A stretch of DNA of 64,000 nucleotides from Nocardioides sp. zg-1230. Lineage in GTDB: Bacteria; Actinomycetota; Actinomycetes; Propionibacteriales; Nocardioidaceae. This document shows, piece after piece, positions 47,337 to 64,000 of the stretch. Position 1 is the first letter of the stretch. Every line of letters begins with the position of its first letter. The stretch lies in contig NZ_JABJQZ010000004.1 of NCBI RefSeq assembly GCF_013155335.1, positions 744,001 through 808,000 of the forward strand, written 5' to 3'. A model generated the notes under the pieces. That model ran no database searches. It was not told the DNA's origin and saw only the letters and a list, made by a program, of their open reading frames with translations. The position numbers and the translations under genes are program-made.

Positions 47337-49957
47337 GCGCCTGGCTCGACACCGTCTCCAGCCTCAAGGCCAAGCTCGGCCTGCTCGTCGTCGCCTCCGT
47401 GGTCACCGCGGTGCTGCTCACGCTGCTCGGCTCGGCCGCCGACGTCCCGGCCCTGCTGGTGCTGCCGGTCAGCGTCGCGCTCGCGCTCGGCGTCACGCAG
47501 CTGCTCGCCGCCGGCATGGTCGCCCCCCTGCGGCGGATGACCGAGGTGTCGCAGGCGATGGCTCGCGGCGACTACACCGGGCGGGTGCGCACGTCGGCGA
47601 CCGACGAGGTGGGCCAGCTTGCCGCCGCCTTCAACCGCATGGCCGAGGACCTCGCGACGGTCGACCGCGAGCGCCGCGACCTCATCGCCACGGTCTCGCA
47701 CGAGCTCCGTACGCCGCTGACGGCCATGACCGCGCTGCTCGAGAACCTCGCCGACCGGGTGGTGCCGGCCGACCCCCAGCACCTCGCCGCCGCGCTCGAG
47801 GAGGCGCAGCGGCTGGGGAGGCTGGTCGAGGACCTGCTCCAGCTCTCCCGGCTCGAGGCCGGCGTCGTGGACCTCGACCGGCAGGACGTGGCGCTGCGCG
47901 CGCTCGTCGAGGACTCCGTTGCCCAGGTGCGCGCGACCGGCCGGGACGGCGACGTCGCGATCGACGTCGCCGACGACCTCGTGGTGGCCGGCGACCCCGC
48001 CCGGCTGCGCCAGCTGCTCGTCAACGTGGTGGACAACGCCGCGCGCCACGCGCCCGCAGAGACCCCCGTGCGCCTCGCCGCCGGGACCACCGACGGCTCG
48101 TGGTGGCTGGAGGTCGTCGACGCCGGCGGGGGAGTGGCGCCCGAGGACCGCGAACGCGTCTTCGAGCGCTTCGGCACCGACGGTGCCGGCGGCACGGGCC
48201 TCGGGCTCGCCGTGGCGCGGTGGGTGGCGCAGCTCCACGACGGGACGCTCCGGTTCCTCGACCCCGAGTCCGGGCACGGCGCCCGGCTGCGTCTCGAGGT
48301 CCCGAGCGCCCCCACCCGTGCGACCCGTGTCGTGACGCCGTCCACCACCACCTCGACCACCACCTCGACCACCACCTCGACCACCACCTCGGCCGCGGCC
48401 ACACCCGCTGCCGACGAGGTGCCGCCTGCCCCCGCGGGCCCGCAGACCGGGCTCGACGGGCTGTTCGGCCGCTTCTGGCCGGACCGGGGCGGCCCGCACG
48501 GGCTCCGGACGGTGGCCGCGGCGGCAGGAGCCGGGCTCGTGGCCGGGATCGCCCTGTCGTTCACCGCGGTCGGCATCACCTGGACCCTCGTCGCCCTGAC
48601 GTGCGGAGCTGCTGCCCTGGCCACCGCGCGTCGGCGGCGGGAGCCCTGGACCCTCGTGTGCACCGGTCTGGCCGTCCTGCTCGTCCTGCCGATGACGCTC
48701 CTCGACGCCTGGTGGGTGCAGATGCTCGGCCTCGTCGTCGCTGCGGCGGTCTTCCTGTGCGGCGTGACCGGAGCCCGCACGATGCCCGGCATCCTGCTGT
48801 CCGGGGTGGCGTGGCCGCTCGCGTCGCTGCGGGGCCTGCCGTGGTTCGGTCGCTCGCTGCGGATCGCGGGCACCGGTTCGCGCACGCCTGCGGTGGTGCG
48901 TACGACGGTGTGGTCGCTGCTCGGCCTCGCGGTCTTCGGCACGATCTTCGCCAGCGCCAACCCCGTCTTCGGCTCCTGGGTCGACCAGCTCGTGCCCAAC
49001 CTGACCTTCAACGACCTCGTCGGACGAGCCTTCCTGGCCTGCTTCGTCTTCGCCGCGACGCTGGGCGCCGCCTATCTCGCACTGAACCCGGCCGACGTCG
49101 AGGTGCTGGGTGGCCGACGTCCGTCGGCGCTCGCCAACCGGTTCGAGTGGCTGGTCCCGGTGCTCGTCGTCGACGCCGTCTTCATCGCCTTCATCGCCGC
49201 GCAGGCGCGAGCCCTGGTCGGCGGCCGCGACTACATCGAGGCCACGACCGGGCTCACCTATGCCGACTACGTCCACCAGGGCTTCGGCCAGCTCACCCTC
49301 GCCACCGCACTGACGGTGCTGGTCGTGTGGATCGCGGCGCGGAGGGCGGGCGGCGACGCCGGGGACCGCCGCTGGCTCCTCGGCTCCCTCGGCCTGCTCT
49401 GCGCACTCACCCTGCTGGTCGTCGCGTCCGCGCTGCGCGGGATGTCGGTCTACCAGGACGCCTACGGCTTCACGACGCTGCGTCTCTTCGTCGACGTCTT
49501 CGAGGGCTGGCTCGGCTTCGTGGTGCTCGCGATCATGGTCGCCGGCGTCGCCGGTCGCGGGGCGTGGCTCCCGCGCATCGCACTGGTCTCCGGAGCCGTG
49601 GCCCTCGTCGGCCTGGCCGCGGTCAACCCCGACGCGTGGGTGGCCGGGCGCAACCTCGATCGCTGGGAGGCCACCGGCGACCTCGACCTGCGCTACCTCC
49701 AGACGCTCTCGGTCGACGCCACGCCGGTCATCGCCGACCGGTTGCCGGCCGACGTCGCCCGCTGCGTCCTGCAGGACCTCCCGGCCGACCGGATGAGGCC
49801 CGAGGCCCTCGACGACCCGCGCGCCTGGAACCTGGCCCGCAACCGCGCCGAGGCACCGCTCACCGACCTCGGCCTGCTGCCGGCGCCCGCCGGGTCGGCG
49901 TACGGCTCCGGTCTCGGGGAGGATTGCGCTGGCGTGTGGACCGCCTTCGGCGAGTAG
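47333..49957 (+). CDS. Histidine kinase fused to a C-terminal DUF4173-like membrane domain
   Basis: The 874-residue protein has two N-terminal membrane helices (about 13-62), a HAMP linker, His123 in T-V-S-H-E-L-R-T-P-L-T, and an ATPase domain with N-V-V-D-N-A-A-R-H and G-T-G-L-G-L-A-V. A Ser/Thr linker of four S-T-T-T repeats (about 337-352) joins it to some 500 residues with about 12 helices. That part contains Y-Q-D-A-Y-G-F-T-T-L-R and W-E-A-T-G-D-L-D-L-R-Y-L, typical of DUF4153/DUF4173 proteins. The kinase is translationally coupled to the response regulator. The membrane part may be sensor or regulated output. Confidence 0.88.
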   Translation: MSAWLDTVSSLKAKLGLLVVASVVTAVLLTLLGSAADVPALLVLPVSVALALGVTQLLAAGMVAPLRRMTEVSQAMARGDYTGRVRTSATDEVGQLAAAFNRMAEDLATVDRERRDLIATVSHELRTPLTAMTALLENLADRVVPADPQHLAAALEEAQRLGRLVEDLLQLSRLEAGVVDLDRQDVALRALVEDSVAQVRATGRDGDVAIDVADDLVVAGDPARLRQLLVNVVDNAARHAPAETPVRLAAGTTDGSWWLEVVDAGGGVAPEDRERVFERFGTDGAGGTGLGLAVARWVAQLHDGTLRFLDPESGHGARLRLEVPSAPTRATRVVTPSTTTSTTTSTTTSTTTSAAATPAADEVPPAPAGPQTGLDGLFGRFWPDRGGPHGLRTVAAAAGAGLVAGIALSFTAVGITWTLVALTCGAAALATARRRREPWTLVCTGLAVLLVLPMTLLDAWWVQMLGLVVAAAVFLCGVTGARTMPGILLSGVAWPLASLRGLPWFGRSLRIAGTGSRTPAVVRTTVWSLLGLAVFGTIFASANPVFGSWVDQLVPNLTFNDLVGRAFLACFVFAATLGAAYLALNPADVEVLGGRRPSALANRFEWLVPVLVVDAVFIAFIAAQARALVGGRDYIEATTGLTYADYVHQGFGQLTLATALTVLVVWIAARRAGGDAGDRRWLLGSLGLLCALTLLVVASALRGMSVYQDAYGFTTLRLFVDVFEGWLGFVVLAIMVAGVAGRGAWLPRIALVSGAVALVGLAAVNPDAWVAGRNLDRWEATGDLDLRYLQTLSVDATPVIADRLPADVARCVLQDLPADRMRPEALDDPRAWNLARNRAEAPLTDLGLLPAPAGSAYGSGLGEDCAGVWTAFGE
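48341..48388 (+). repeat. Four tandem 12-bp repeats inside the kinase fusion gene
   Basis: The unit TCGACCACCACC occurs four times (the first copy has TCC) and encodes S-T-T-T. Being in frame, its copy number could change the linker length without breaking the gene. Confidence 0.85.
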
Positions 49958-49960
49958 AGT
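49955..49960 (+). promoter_or_regulatory. Putative -10 box of the pheST leader transcript
   Basis: TAGAGT begins at the stop codon of the kinase fusion (49955-49957) and ends 7 nt before GTG 49968, which would start a leaderless short ORF. Confidence 0.5.
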
Positions 49961-49967
49961 CGTCCCC

Positions 49968-50021
49968 GTGGACACGAGCCTGCGATTTCTCCGCCCCGGA
50001 CCTGGTCCGTCGGGCAGCTGA
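49968..50021 (+). CDS. Candidate leader peptide upstream of pheST
   Basis: A 17-codon reading frame (GTG start, product M-D-T-S-L-R-F-L-R-P-G-P-G-P-S-G-S) follows a leaderless-type -10 box. Its 3' half overlaps the first strand of a set of competing hairpins. It holds one Phe codon, TTT, rare in this GC-rich sequence and next to a rare CGA. A classical Phe attenuator would have more Phe codons, so this is a candidate only. Confidence 0.4.
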   Translation: MDTSLRFLRPGPGPSGS

Positions 50022-50054
50022 CGTCGTGGGTCCGGGGAGTACCCCGTCCGACCC
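49994..50054 (+). promoter_or_regulatory. Competing hairpins (candidate attenuator) before pheS
   Basis: Segment A CCCCGGACC (49994-50002) can pair partly with B GGTCCG (50004-50009) or fully with C GGTCCGGGG (50029-50037). Extended C (50028-50037) can instead pair with D CCCCG plus GACCC (50042-50054, 3-nt bulge). The helices A:C and C:D exclude each other. No U-tract follows D. Confidence 0.5.
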
Positions 50055-50070
50055 GACGCTCATCCACTTC

Positions 50071-50076
50071 TAGACT
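50071..50076 (+). promoter_or_regulatory. Putative second -10 box before pheS
   Basis: TAGACT would start a transcript near 50084 that bypasses the leader ORF and gives a short 5' UTR with an AGGAAAGGGAG ribosome-binding site before ATG 50114. Confidence 0.45.
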
Positions 50077-50113
50077 GCGCGGCGACCCCTGTCGCTCGTG
50101 AGGAAAGGGAGCC

Positions 50114-51211
50114 ATGTCCGGCCCCAACACCGACTACGACCCAGTCGAGGTGACCCCGCTCAAGGCCGACCAGGTCGAGGCGATGCGTGAGGCGGCACTG
50201 GCCGCGATCGCGGACGCCGCCGACCTCGACGCCCTGAAGCAGGTCCGGCTCGACCACGCCGGCGATCGCTCGCCCCTGGCCCTCGCCAACCGCGAGATCG
50301 GCGCCCTGCCCCCGCAGGCCCGCAAGGAGGCCGGCCAGCGCGTCGGCCAGGCCCGCGGCGCGGTCAACCAGGCGATCGCCGCCCGACAGACCGTCCTCGA
50401 GGCCGAGCACGAGGAGCGGATGCTCGTCGAGGAGACCGTAGACGTCTCACTCCCCACGACGCGCCGCCGGCGCGGTGGACGGCACCCCCTCACCTTGCAG
50501 TCCGAGCTCATCGCCGACCTGTTCGTGGCCATGGGCTACGAGATCGCCGAGGGTCCGGTCGTCGAGGCGGAGTGGCTCAACTTCGACGCCCTCAACCTCG
50601 GTCCCGACCACCCGGCCCGCACCATGCAGGACACCTTCTGGACCGAGCCGGCCGAGGACCACGTGGTGCTGCGCACCCAGACCTCGCCCGTCCAGGCCCG
50701 CACGATGCTGACCCGCACCCCACCGATCTACGTCGTCTGCCCGGGACGCGTGTTCCGCACCGACGAGTACGACGCCACGCACTCGCCGATGTTCCACCAG
50801 GTCGAGGGCCTCGTGGTCGACAAGGGCATCACCATGGCCCACCTCAAGGGCACGCTCGACCACTTCGCGTCGCAGCTCTTCGGCGACGACATCACGACCC
50901 GCTTCCGGCCGTCCTACTTCCCCTTCACCGAGCCGTCCGCCGAGGTCGACGTCAAGTGCTTCGTGTGCCGGGGCGTCGATTCCGACTCCTGCCGCACGTG
51001 CCGCGGCGAGGGCTGGATCGAGTGGGGCGGCTGCGGCGTGGTGAACCCGCGCGTCCTGGTGGCCTGCGGGGTCGACCCGGAGGTCTACAGCGGCTTCGCC
51101 TTCGGCATGGGCATCGACCGGTCCTTCATGTTCCGCCACGACCTGGAGGACCTGCGGCCGCTCTTCGAGGGCGACGTCCGGTTCAGCAGCGCGTTCGGCA
51201 CCGAGATCTGA
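50114..51211 (+). CDS. pheS: Phenylalanine-tRNA ligase alpha subunit
   Basis: The 365-residue catalytic subunit charges tRNA-Phe. The N-terminal coiled-coil (about 15-110) binds tRNA. The class II core has motif 2 as [16 protein letters not shown], the phenylalanine pocket [15 protein letters not shown], and motif 3 [10 protein letters not shown]. The ATG has a strong ribosome-binding site. pheT follows 16 bp downstream. Confidence 0.97.
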   Translation: MSGPNTDYDPVEVTPLKADQVEAMREAALAAIADAADLDALKQVRLDHAGDRSPLALANREIGALPPQARKEAGQRVGQARGAVNQAIAARQTVLEAEHEERMLVEETVDVSLPTTRRRRGGRHPLTLQSELIADLFVAMGYEIAEGPVVEAEWLNFDALNLGPDHPARTMQDTFWTEPAEDHVVLRTQTSPVQARTMLTRTPPIYVVCPGRVFRTDEYDATHSPMFHQVEGLVVDKGITMAHLKGTLDHFASQLFGDDITTRFRPSYFPFTEPSAEVDVKCFVCRGVDSDSCRTCRGEGWIEWGGCGVVNPRVLVACGVDPEVYSGFAFGMGIDRSFMFRHDLEDLRPLFEGDVRFSSAFGTEI

Positions 51212-51227
51212 GAGGGGAGAAGACACG

Positions 51228-53714
51228 ATGAAGGCACCCCTGTCCTGGATCCTGGACCTCGTCGACGTGCCCGCCGGCACCACAACGGAGGACATCACCG
51301 ATCGGCTGACGCTGACCGGTCTCAAGCTCGAGGCCATCGTCAGTCCCGGCCGCGACATCACCGGCCCGCTGGTGATCGGCCGCGTGCTCACGATGGAGCC
51401 GGAGCCGCAGAAGAACGGCAAGACCATCAACTGGTGCACCGTCGACGTCGGTGACGCCAACGGCACCGGCGAGCCGCAGGGCATCGTCTGCGGCGCCCAC
51501 AACTTCGCGCCCGGCGACCTGGTCGCCACGGTGCTGCCCGGCGGCGTGCTCCCGGGTGGCTTCGAGATCGGCGCCCGCAAGACCTACGGCCACCTGTCCG
51601 CCGGCATGATCTGCTCGGCCCGCGAGCTGGGGCTCGGCGAGGACCACGACGGCATCATCGTGCTGCCGCCCGACGCCGGTGAGCCCGGGCAGGACGTGCG
51701 TCCGGTGCTCGGCCTCGACGACGAGACCATCGAGTTCGAGGTCAACCCCGACCGGGCCTACGCGCTCTCCCTGCGCGGCATCGCCCGCGAGGTGCTCGTC
51801 TCGGTCGAGGGCGCCACCGGCTTCCGCGACCCTGCGCTGCGCGACACCCCGGCGGCCAACGACGAGGGCCACCCGGTCGTCGTCGAGGACGCGGAGGGCT
51901 GCCCGGTGTTCGTGGCGCGTCGGGTCGACGGCTTCGACCCCGCGGCCCCGACGCCCGACTTCATGGTCCGCCGCATCACCGCTGCCGGCATGCGCCCCAT
52001 CTCGCTGGCCGTCGACGTGACCAACTACGTCATGCTGGAGACCGGCCGTCCGATCCACGGCTACGACGCCGACACGCTGCAGGGCGCGATCGTCGTACGC
52101 CGTGCGCGCGAGGGCGAGAAGCTGACCACCCTCGACGGCACGGCCCGCACGCTGGACCCCGGCGACCTCGTCGTCACCGACGACTCCGGGATCATCGGGC
52201 TCGGCGGTGTGATGGGCGGGGAGACCACCGAGATCTCCGGCACCACCACCTCGATCCTTATCGAGGCTGCCCACTGGGACGCGGTGTCGATGTACCGCAC
52301 CGGCCGCCGGCACAAGATCACCTCCGAGGCCGGCAAGCGCAACGAGCGCGGCGTCGACCCGACGATCTGCGAGGCCGCGGCCGACCGGGTCGTCGAGCTC
52401 CTCGTCGAGCACGGCGGCGGCACGGCCCACCCCGGCGTCACCGTCGTCGGCACCCCGCCGGCCATGCCGGTGGTCGAGGTCGCGGGCGACCTGGCCGCCC
52501 GGGTGTCGGGCATGCCGATCACCGAGGAGCAGTCGGTGGAGTGCCTGCGCGCGGTCGGCTGCGAGGTCGTCGGGTCGGGGACCCTGTCGGTGACCCCACC
52601 CCCGTGGCGACCCGACCTCACCGACGCCCAGGACTTCTCCGAGGAGGTCGTCCGGCTCGTCGGCTACGACCAGGTCCCGTCGGTCCTCCCGACGCCGCCG
52701 TCGGGACGCGGCCTGACCCGCCCGCAGCAGCTGCGACGTCGCATCGGGCGCACCCTCGCCGGCGAGGGCTACGTCGAGGTGGTGAGCTTCCCGTTCGTGG
52801 GCGAGGCAGACCTCGACGCACTGGGGCTCGCAGCCGACGACCCGCGCCGCGACCTGCTCCGGCTGTCCAACCCGCTCAACACCGAGGCCGGGTTCATGAC
52901 CTCGACGCTCCTTCCGGGTGTGCTGCGCGCGGCCGGCAAGAACGTCAGCCACGGCACCACGGACGTCGCGATCTTCGAGACCGGCACCGTCACGTTGCCC
53001 CGCCACGCCGGGCCGGCGGCGATCCTGCCGGTCGACCGGCGCCCGACCGAGGCCGAGCTCGAGGCGCTCGACGCCGCGCTGCCCGCCCAGCCGCTGCACC
53101 TCGTGCTGGTCGGCACCGGAGACGCGGTCTCCGGCGGCTGGTGGGGCGAGGCCCGCCCCTTCTCGTGGGCCGACGCCGTCGAGGCCGTACGAGCCGTCGC
53201 GGCGGCGCTGGGCCTCGAGGTCACCGCGTCGGCCGTCGAGCTCGCGCCGTGGCACCCCGGCCGCTGCGCCGAGCTGTCCGTCGACGGCGAGGTCATCGGG
53301 CACGCCGGCGAGGTGCACCCCACGGTGTGCCAGGCGTTCGGGCTCCCGAAGCGAACGGTCGCCGCGGAGGTCGACCTCGACCTGCTCATCGCCCGGTCGG
53401 TGCACCTGCGCAAGGCGCCCGCCTTCTCGTCCTACCCGGTCGCCAAGGAGGACGTCGCGCTGGTCGTCGACGCCACGGTGCCCGCGGCCGACGTCGAGGC
53501 CGCGCTGCGCGAGGGCGCGGGCGAGCTGCTCGAGTCCATCCGCCTCTTCGACGTCTACACCGGCGACCAGGTCGGCGAGGGGAAGAAGTCCCTCGCCTAC
53601 GCCCTGCGCTTCCGGGCGCCGAACCGCACGCTCAAGGAGGGCGAGGCGGCCGCGGCCCGCGACGCCGCCGTCGCGCTCGCCGCCGAGCGCACCGGCGCCG
53701 TGCAGCGCGCCTGA
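51228..53714 (+). CDS. pheT: Phenylalanine-tRNA ligase beta subunit
   Basis: The 828-residue subunit has an N-terminal tRNA-binding (EMAP) domain with V-G-D-A-N-G-T and G-A-H-N-F-A-P-G-D, then B3/B4 editing domains. A B5 region leads to the class II-like core, and the C-terminal ferredoxin-like anticodon-binding domain has F-S-S-Y-P-V-A-K-E-D-V-A-L-V-V and L-R-F-R-A-P-N-R-T-L. Length is normal. GAGGGGAGAAG precedes the ATG. An inverted repeat follows the stop codon. Confidence 0.97.
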   Translation: MKAPLSWILDLVDVPAGTTTEDITDRLTLTGLKLEAIVSPGRDITGPLVIGRVLTMEPEPQKNGKTINWCTVDVGDANGTGEPQGIVCGAHNFAPGDLVATVLPGGVLPGGFEIGARKTYGHLSAGMICSARELGLGEDHDGIIVLPPDAGEPGQDVRPVLGLDDETIEFEVNPDRAYALSLRGIAREVLVSVEGATGFRDPALRDTPAANDEGHPVVVEDAEGCPVFVARRVDGFDPAAPTPDFMVRRITAAGMRPISLAVDVTNYVMLETGRPIHGYDADTLQGAIVVRRAREGEKLTTLDGTARTLDPGDLVVTDDSGIIGLGGVMGGETTEISGTTTSILIEAAHWDAVSMYRTGRRHKITSEAGKRNERGVDPTICEAAADRVVELLVEHGGGTAHPGVTVVGTPPAMPVVEVAGDLAARVSGMPITEEQSVECLRAVGCEVVGSGTLSVTPPPWRPDLTDAQDFSEEVVRLVGYDQVPSVLPTPPSGRGLTRPQQLRRRIGRTLAGEGYVEVVSFPFVGEADLDALGLAADDPRRDLLRLSNPLNTEAGFMTSTLLPGVLRAAGKNVSHGTTDVAIFETGTVTLPRHAGPAAILPVDRRPTEAELEALDAALPAQPLHLVLVGTGDAVSGGWWGEARPFSWADAVEAVRAVAAALGLEVTASAVELAPWHPGRCAELSVDGEVIGHAGEVHPTVCQAFGLPKRTVAAEVDLDLLIARSVHLRKAPAFSSYPVAKEDVALVVDATVPAADVEAALREGAGELLESIRLFDVYTGDQVGEGKKSLAYALRFRAPNRTLKEGEAAAARDAAVALAAERTGAVQRA

Positions 53715-53730
53715 GCGAGCACGTCCACGC

Positions 53731-53776
53731 GACAGTGGAGCGTACGCCCGACCTACGGGCCGTGGGCTCCACTGTC
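53731..53776. terminator. Inverted repeat between convergent genes (probable bidirectional terminator)
   Basis: GACAGTGGAGC and GCTCCACTGTC form a perfect 11-bp stem. The 24-nt loop holds an inner CCCG/CGGG stem. It lies between the pheT stop and the convergent RTX-like gene. Confidence 0.7.
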
Positions 53777-53790
53777 AGCCGGATGGCGGC

Positions 53791-58405
<4,615 letters not shown>

Positions 58406-58409
<4 letters not shown>

Positions 58410-59352
58410 GCGAACAGACCACCAACCCCATTTCCGGCCCCAGCCGGCCCGACCCCGCCAAGGCCCGCACCCTGGCCGCGGCGCTGCCGTGGCTCAAGCG
58501 CTACCACGGGCGCACGATCGTGGTGAAGTACGGCGGCAACGCGATGACGGACGAGTCGCTCAAGGTCGCCTTCGCCGAGGACATCGCCTTCCTCCGCTTC
58601 GCCGGCTTCAAGCCCGTCGTCGTCCACGGTGGCGGCCCGCAGATCTCCCGGATGCTCGACAAGCTCGGCATCGAGTCCGAGTTCCGCGGCGGGCTGCGGG
58701 TCACCACGCCCGAGGCGATGGACGTCGTCCGGATGGTGCTCGTCGGGCAGGTGCAGCGCGAGCTCGTCGGCCTCATCAACCAGCACGGCGCGCTGGCCGT
58801 CGGCCTGTCGGGTGAGGACGCCGGGCTCTTCCGGGCCGTGCCCACCAGCACCGTCGTCGACGGCACCGAGGTCGACCTCGGCCTGGTCGGCGAGGTCGCC
58901 GAGGTGCGGCCCGAGGCCGTCCTCGACCTCATCGAGGCCGGCCGGGTGCCGGTCGTCAGCTCCGTCGCACCCGACGTCGACGGGCAGGTCCACAACGTCA
59001 ATGCCGACACCGCTGCCGCGGCACTCGCGGTCGCGCTCGGCGCCGAGAAGCTGCTGGTCCTCACCGACGTGGAGGGCCTCTACCGCGACTACGGCAACTC
59101 CGACGACCTCATCCAGGAGATCAGCCCCGAGGCGCTCGGCGAGCTGCTGCCGACCCTCGACGCGGGCATGGTCCCCAAGATGCGGGCCTGCTACGAGGCG
59201 GTCACCGGCGGGGTCCCGCGCGCGACCGTCGTCGACGGCCGCGAGCCGCACTCCGTGCTGCTCGAGATCTTCACCGACGAGGGCGTCGGCACCCAGGTGC
59301 TGCCGGGCGCCGCGACCAAGCTGCGCAAGCCCTACGGCAGCGAGGACCCGAC

Positions 59353-59356
<4 letters not shown>
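58406..59356 (+). CDS. argB: Acetylglutamate kinase
   Basis: The 316-residue amino-acid kinase fold enzyme phosphorylates N-acetylglutamate and is usually the arginine-inhibited step. Motifs: V-V-K-Y-G-G-N-A-M at the ATP site, [18 protein letters not shown] and V-L-T-D-V-E-G-L-Y. The mobile N-terminal helix (about 15-35, [14 protein letters not shown]) found in arginine-sensitive hexameric forms is present, so feedback inhibition is likely. Confidence 0.96.
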
Positions 59357-60542
<1,186 letters not shown>

Positions 60543-60546
<4 letters not shown>

Positions 60547-61465
60547 CCCGCCACTTCCTCCGCGACGACGACCTGTCGCCCGCCGAGCTGCTCGAGGTCC
60601 TCGACCTCGCCGACCGGATGAAGGCCGAGCCCTTCGGCCACAAGCCGCTCGCGGGTCCCCGCACCGTCGCGCTCGTCTTCGACCGCCCCACGCTGCGCAC
60701 CCAGGTGTCCTTCGCCGCCGGGATCGCCGAGCTCGGCGGCAACCCGATGACCGTCGACGGCGGGCTCGCCGCCATGGGGTCGCGCGAGGGCGTCGAGGAC
60801 GTCGCCCGCATCCTGGGGCGCCAGGCCGCGGCGATCGTCTGGCGCACCGCGCACCAGGCCGACGTCGTCACCATGGCGGCGTACGCCGACGTGCCCGTGC
60901 TCAACGCGCTCACCGACGAGTTCCACCCCTGCCAGCTCCTGGCCGACCTCCAGACGGTGCGCGAGCACAAGGGGAGGCTCGCCGGCCTCCGGGTCGCCTT
61001 CGTCGGCGACGGTGCCTGCAACATGGGCAACTCCTGGGTCCTCGCCGGGGCCTCCGCGGGGCTGCACGTCGTGGTCGGTGCGCCCGAGGGGTTCGCACCC
61101 GACGCCCACGTGGTCACCCGGGCCCGCGAGATCGCAGAGGGCACCGGCGGCTCGATCGAGCTCACCACCGACCCGGTCGAGGCGACCACCGGGGCCGACG
61201 TCGTGGTGACCGACTCGTGGGTCAGCATGGGCCGCGAGGAGGAGTCCGAGGAGCGTCTGCGGATCTTCCCGCCCTACGGCGTCACCGACGACCTGCTCTC
61301 CCACGCGGCCCCCGACGCCATCGTCCTCCACTGCCTCCCGGCCTACCGCGGCAAGGAGATCTCCGAGGAGGTCATCGAGGGACCGCACTCGGTCGTGTGG
61401 GACGAGGCCGAGAACCGTCGGCACGCCCAGAAGGCGGTGCTGACGTGGCTCCTGGAGCGTTCCGG

Positions 61466-61469
<4 letters not shown>
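60543..61469 (+). CDS. argF: Ornithine carbamoyltransferase
   Basis: The 308-residue enzyme forms citrulline from ornithine and carbamoyl phosphate. [18 protein letters not shown] (ornithine-binding SMG loop) and H-C-L-P-A are normal. The carbamoyl-phosphate loop reads T-L-R-T-Q (residues 50-54) where most OTCases have S-T-R-T-R. The SMG loop and operon context support ornithine rather than acetylornithine as substrate. ATGA overlap with argD; the argR GTG overlaps its stop. Confidence 0.93.

Positions 61470-64000
<2,531 letters not shown>

Noticed and set aside
48341-48388. Short tandem repeat considered as a CRISPR-like array
   Set aside because: Units are 12 bp with no spacers, lie inside a coding frame, and no cas genes are present.
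47005-50073. A 1022-codon plus-strand frame over the response regulator and kinase fusion
   Set aside because: Low-complexity Arg/Pro/Ala translation in the wrong frame. The real frames carry intact receiver, kinase and membrane motifs.

Overview
The window is high-GC, densely packed actinobacterial chromosome. Gene content and order fit a Nocardioides-like member of the Propionibacteriales (inference). Supporting points are the block infC-rpmI-rplT-trmH ... pheS-pheT-argCJBDFRGH, the CBS-containing GuaB1, a mycothiol-dependent isomerase-family protein, a DUF222/HNH protein, and many TANNNT boxes 6-8 nt before start codons (leaderless transcription). I see no rRNA, prophage, transposase or CRISPR array. 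The last gene, argH, runs off the right edge.

Layout. 1-7.5 kb: PEBP-family protein, siroheme synthase, a SpoU methyltransferase, a def-trmH-dedA operon on the minus strand, then two overlapping acyl-CoA dehydrogenases behind a perfect operator-like palindrome. 7.5-14.2 kb: PLP decarboxylase, GuaB1, sulfotransferase, nucleosidase and a DUF222/HNH protein. 14.5-19 kb: a 50-residue membrane protein, a GNAT protein, an epimerase, a LysR-type ligand domain without an HTH, and a BCCT transporter. 19-27.4 kb: a redox/stress group of flavodoxin, membrane proteins, a family-A polymerase, an Acg-type nitroreductase, a beta-CASP metallo-hydrolase, a universal stress protein and a VanZ-like protein. Two sites there have DosR-box geometry. 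27.4-31 kb: a HEAT-repeat/GT4 fusion and a GT1 enzyme, a strong terminator and tRNA-Leu(GAG).

31-38.8 kb: M20 peptidase, then an FMN riboswitch controlling ribD-ribE-ribM-ribBA-ribH, a DUF3072 gene whose stop codon is interlocked with that of ribH, and hisE-hisG. 38.8-42.6 kb: aldose epimerase, P-loop kinase, PLP aldolase/deaminase, membrane and SseB proteins. 42.6-45.4 kb: infC (AUC start, attenuator-like leader), rpmI, rplT, trmH and DUF4031. 45.4-50 kb: a soluble PAS histidine kinase, an OmpR-type regulator, and a kinase fused at its C-terminus to a DUF4173-like membrane domain. 50-56.2 kb: pheST behind a candidate leader ORF and attenuator, a secreted RTX-like protein and an MDMPI-family protein. 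56.2-64 kb: the argCJBDFRGH operon, translationally coupled at every junction, with an ARG-box-like site over its promoter; it encodes its own regulator ArgR.

How it works together: the rib operon makes FMN/FAD precursors under FMN feedback and may import riboflavin. The arg operon converts glutamate-derived intermediates to arginine under ArgR. infC and pheST appear to be controlled by RNA structure. The 19-27 kb group looks like a dormancy or low-oxygen regulon, but this rests on motif geometry only.
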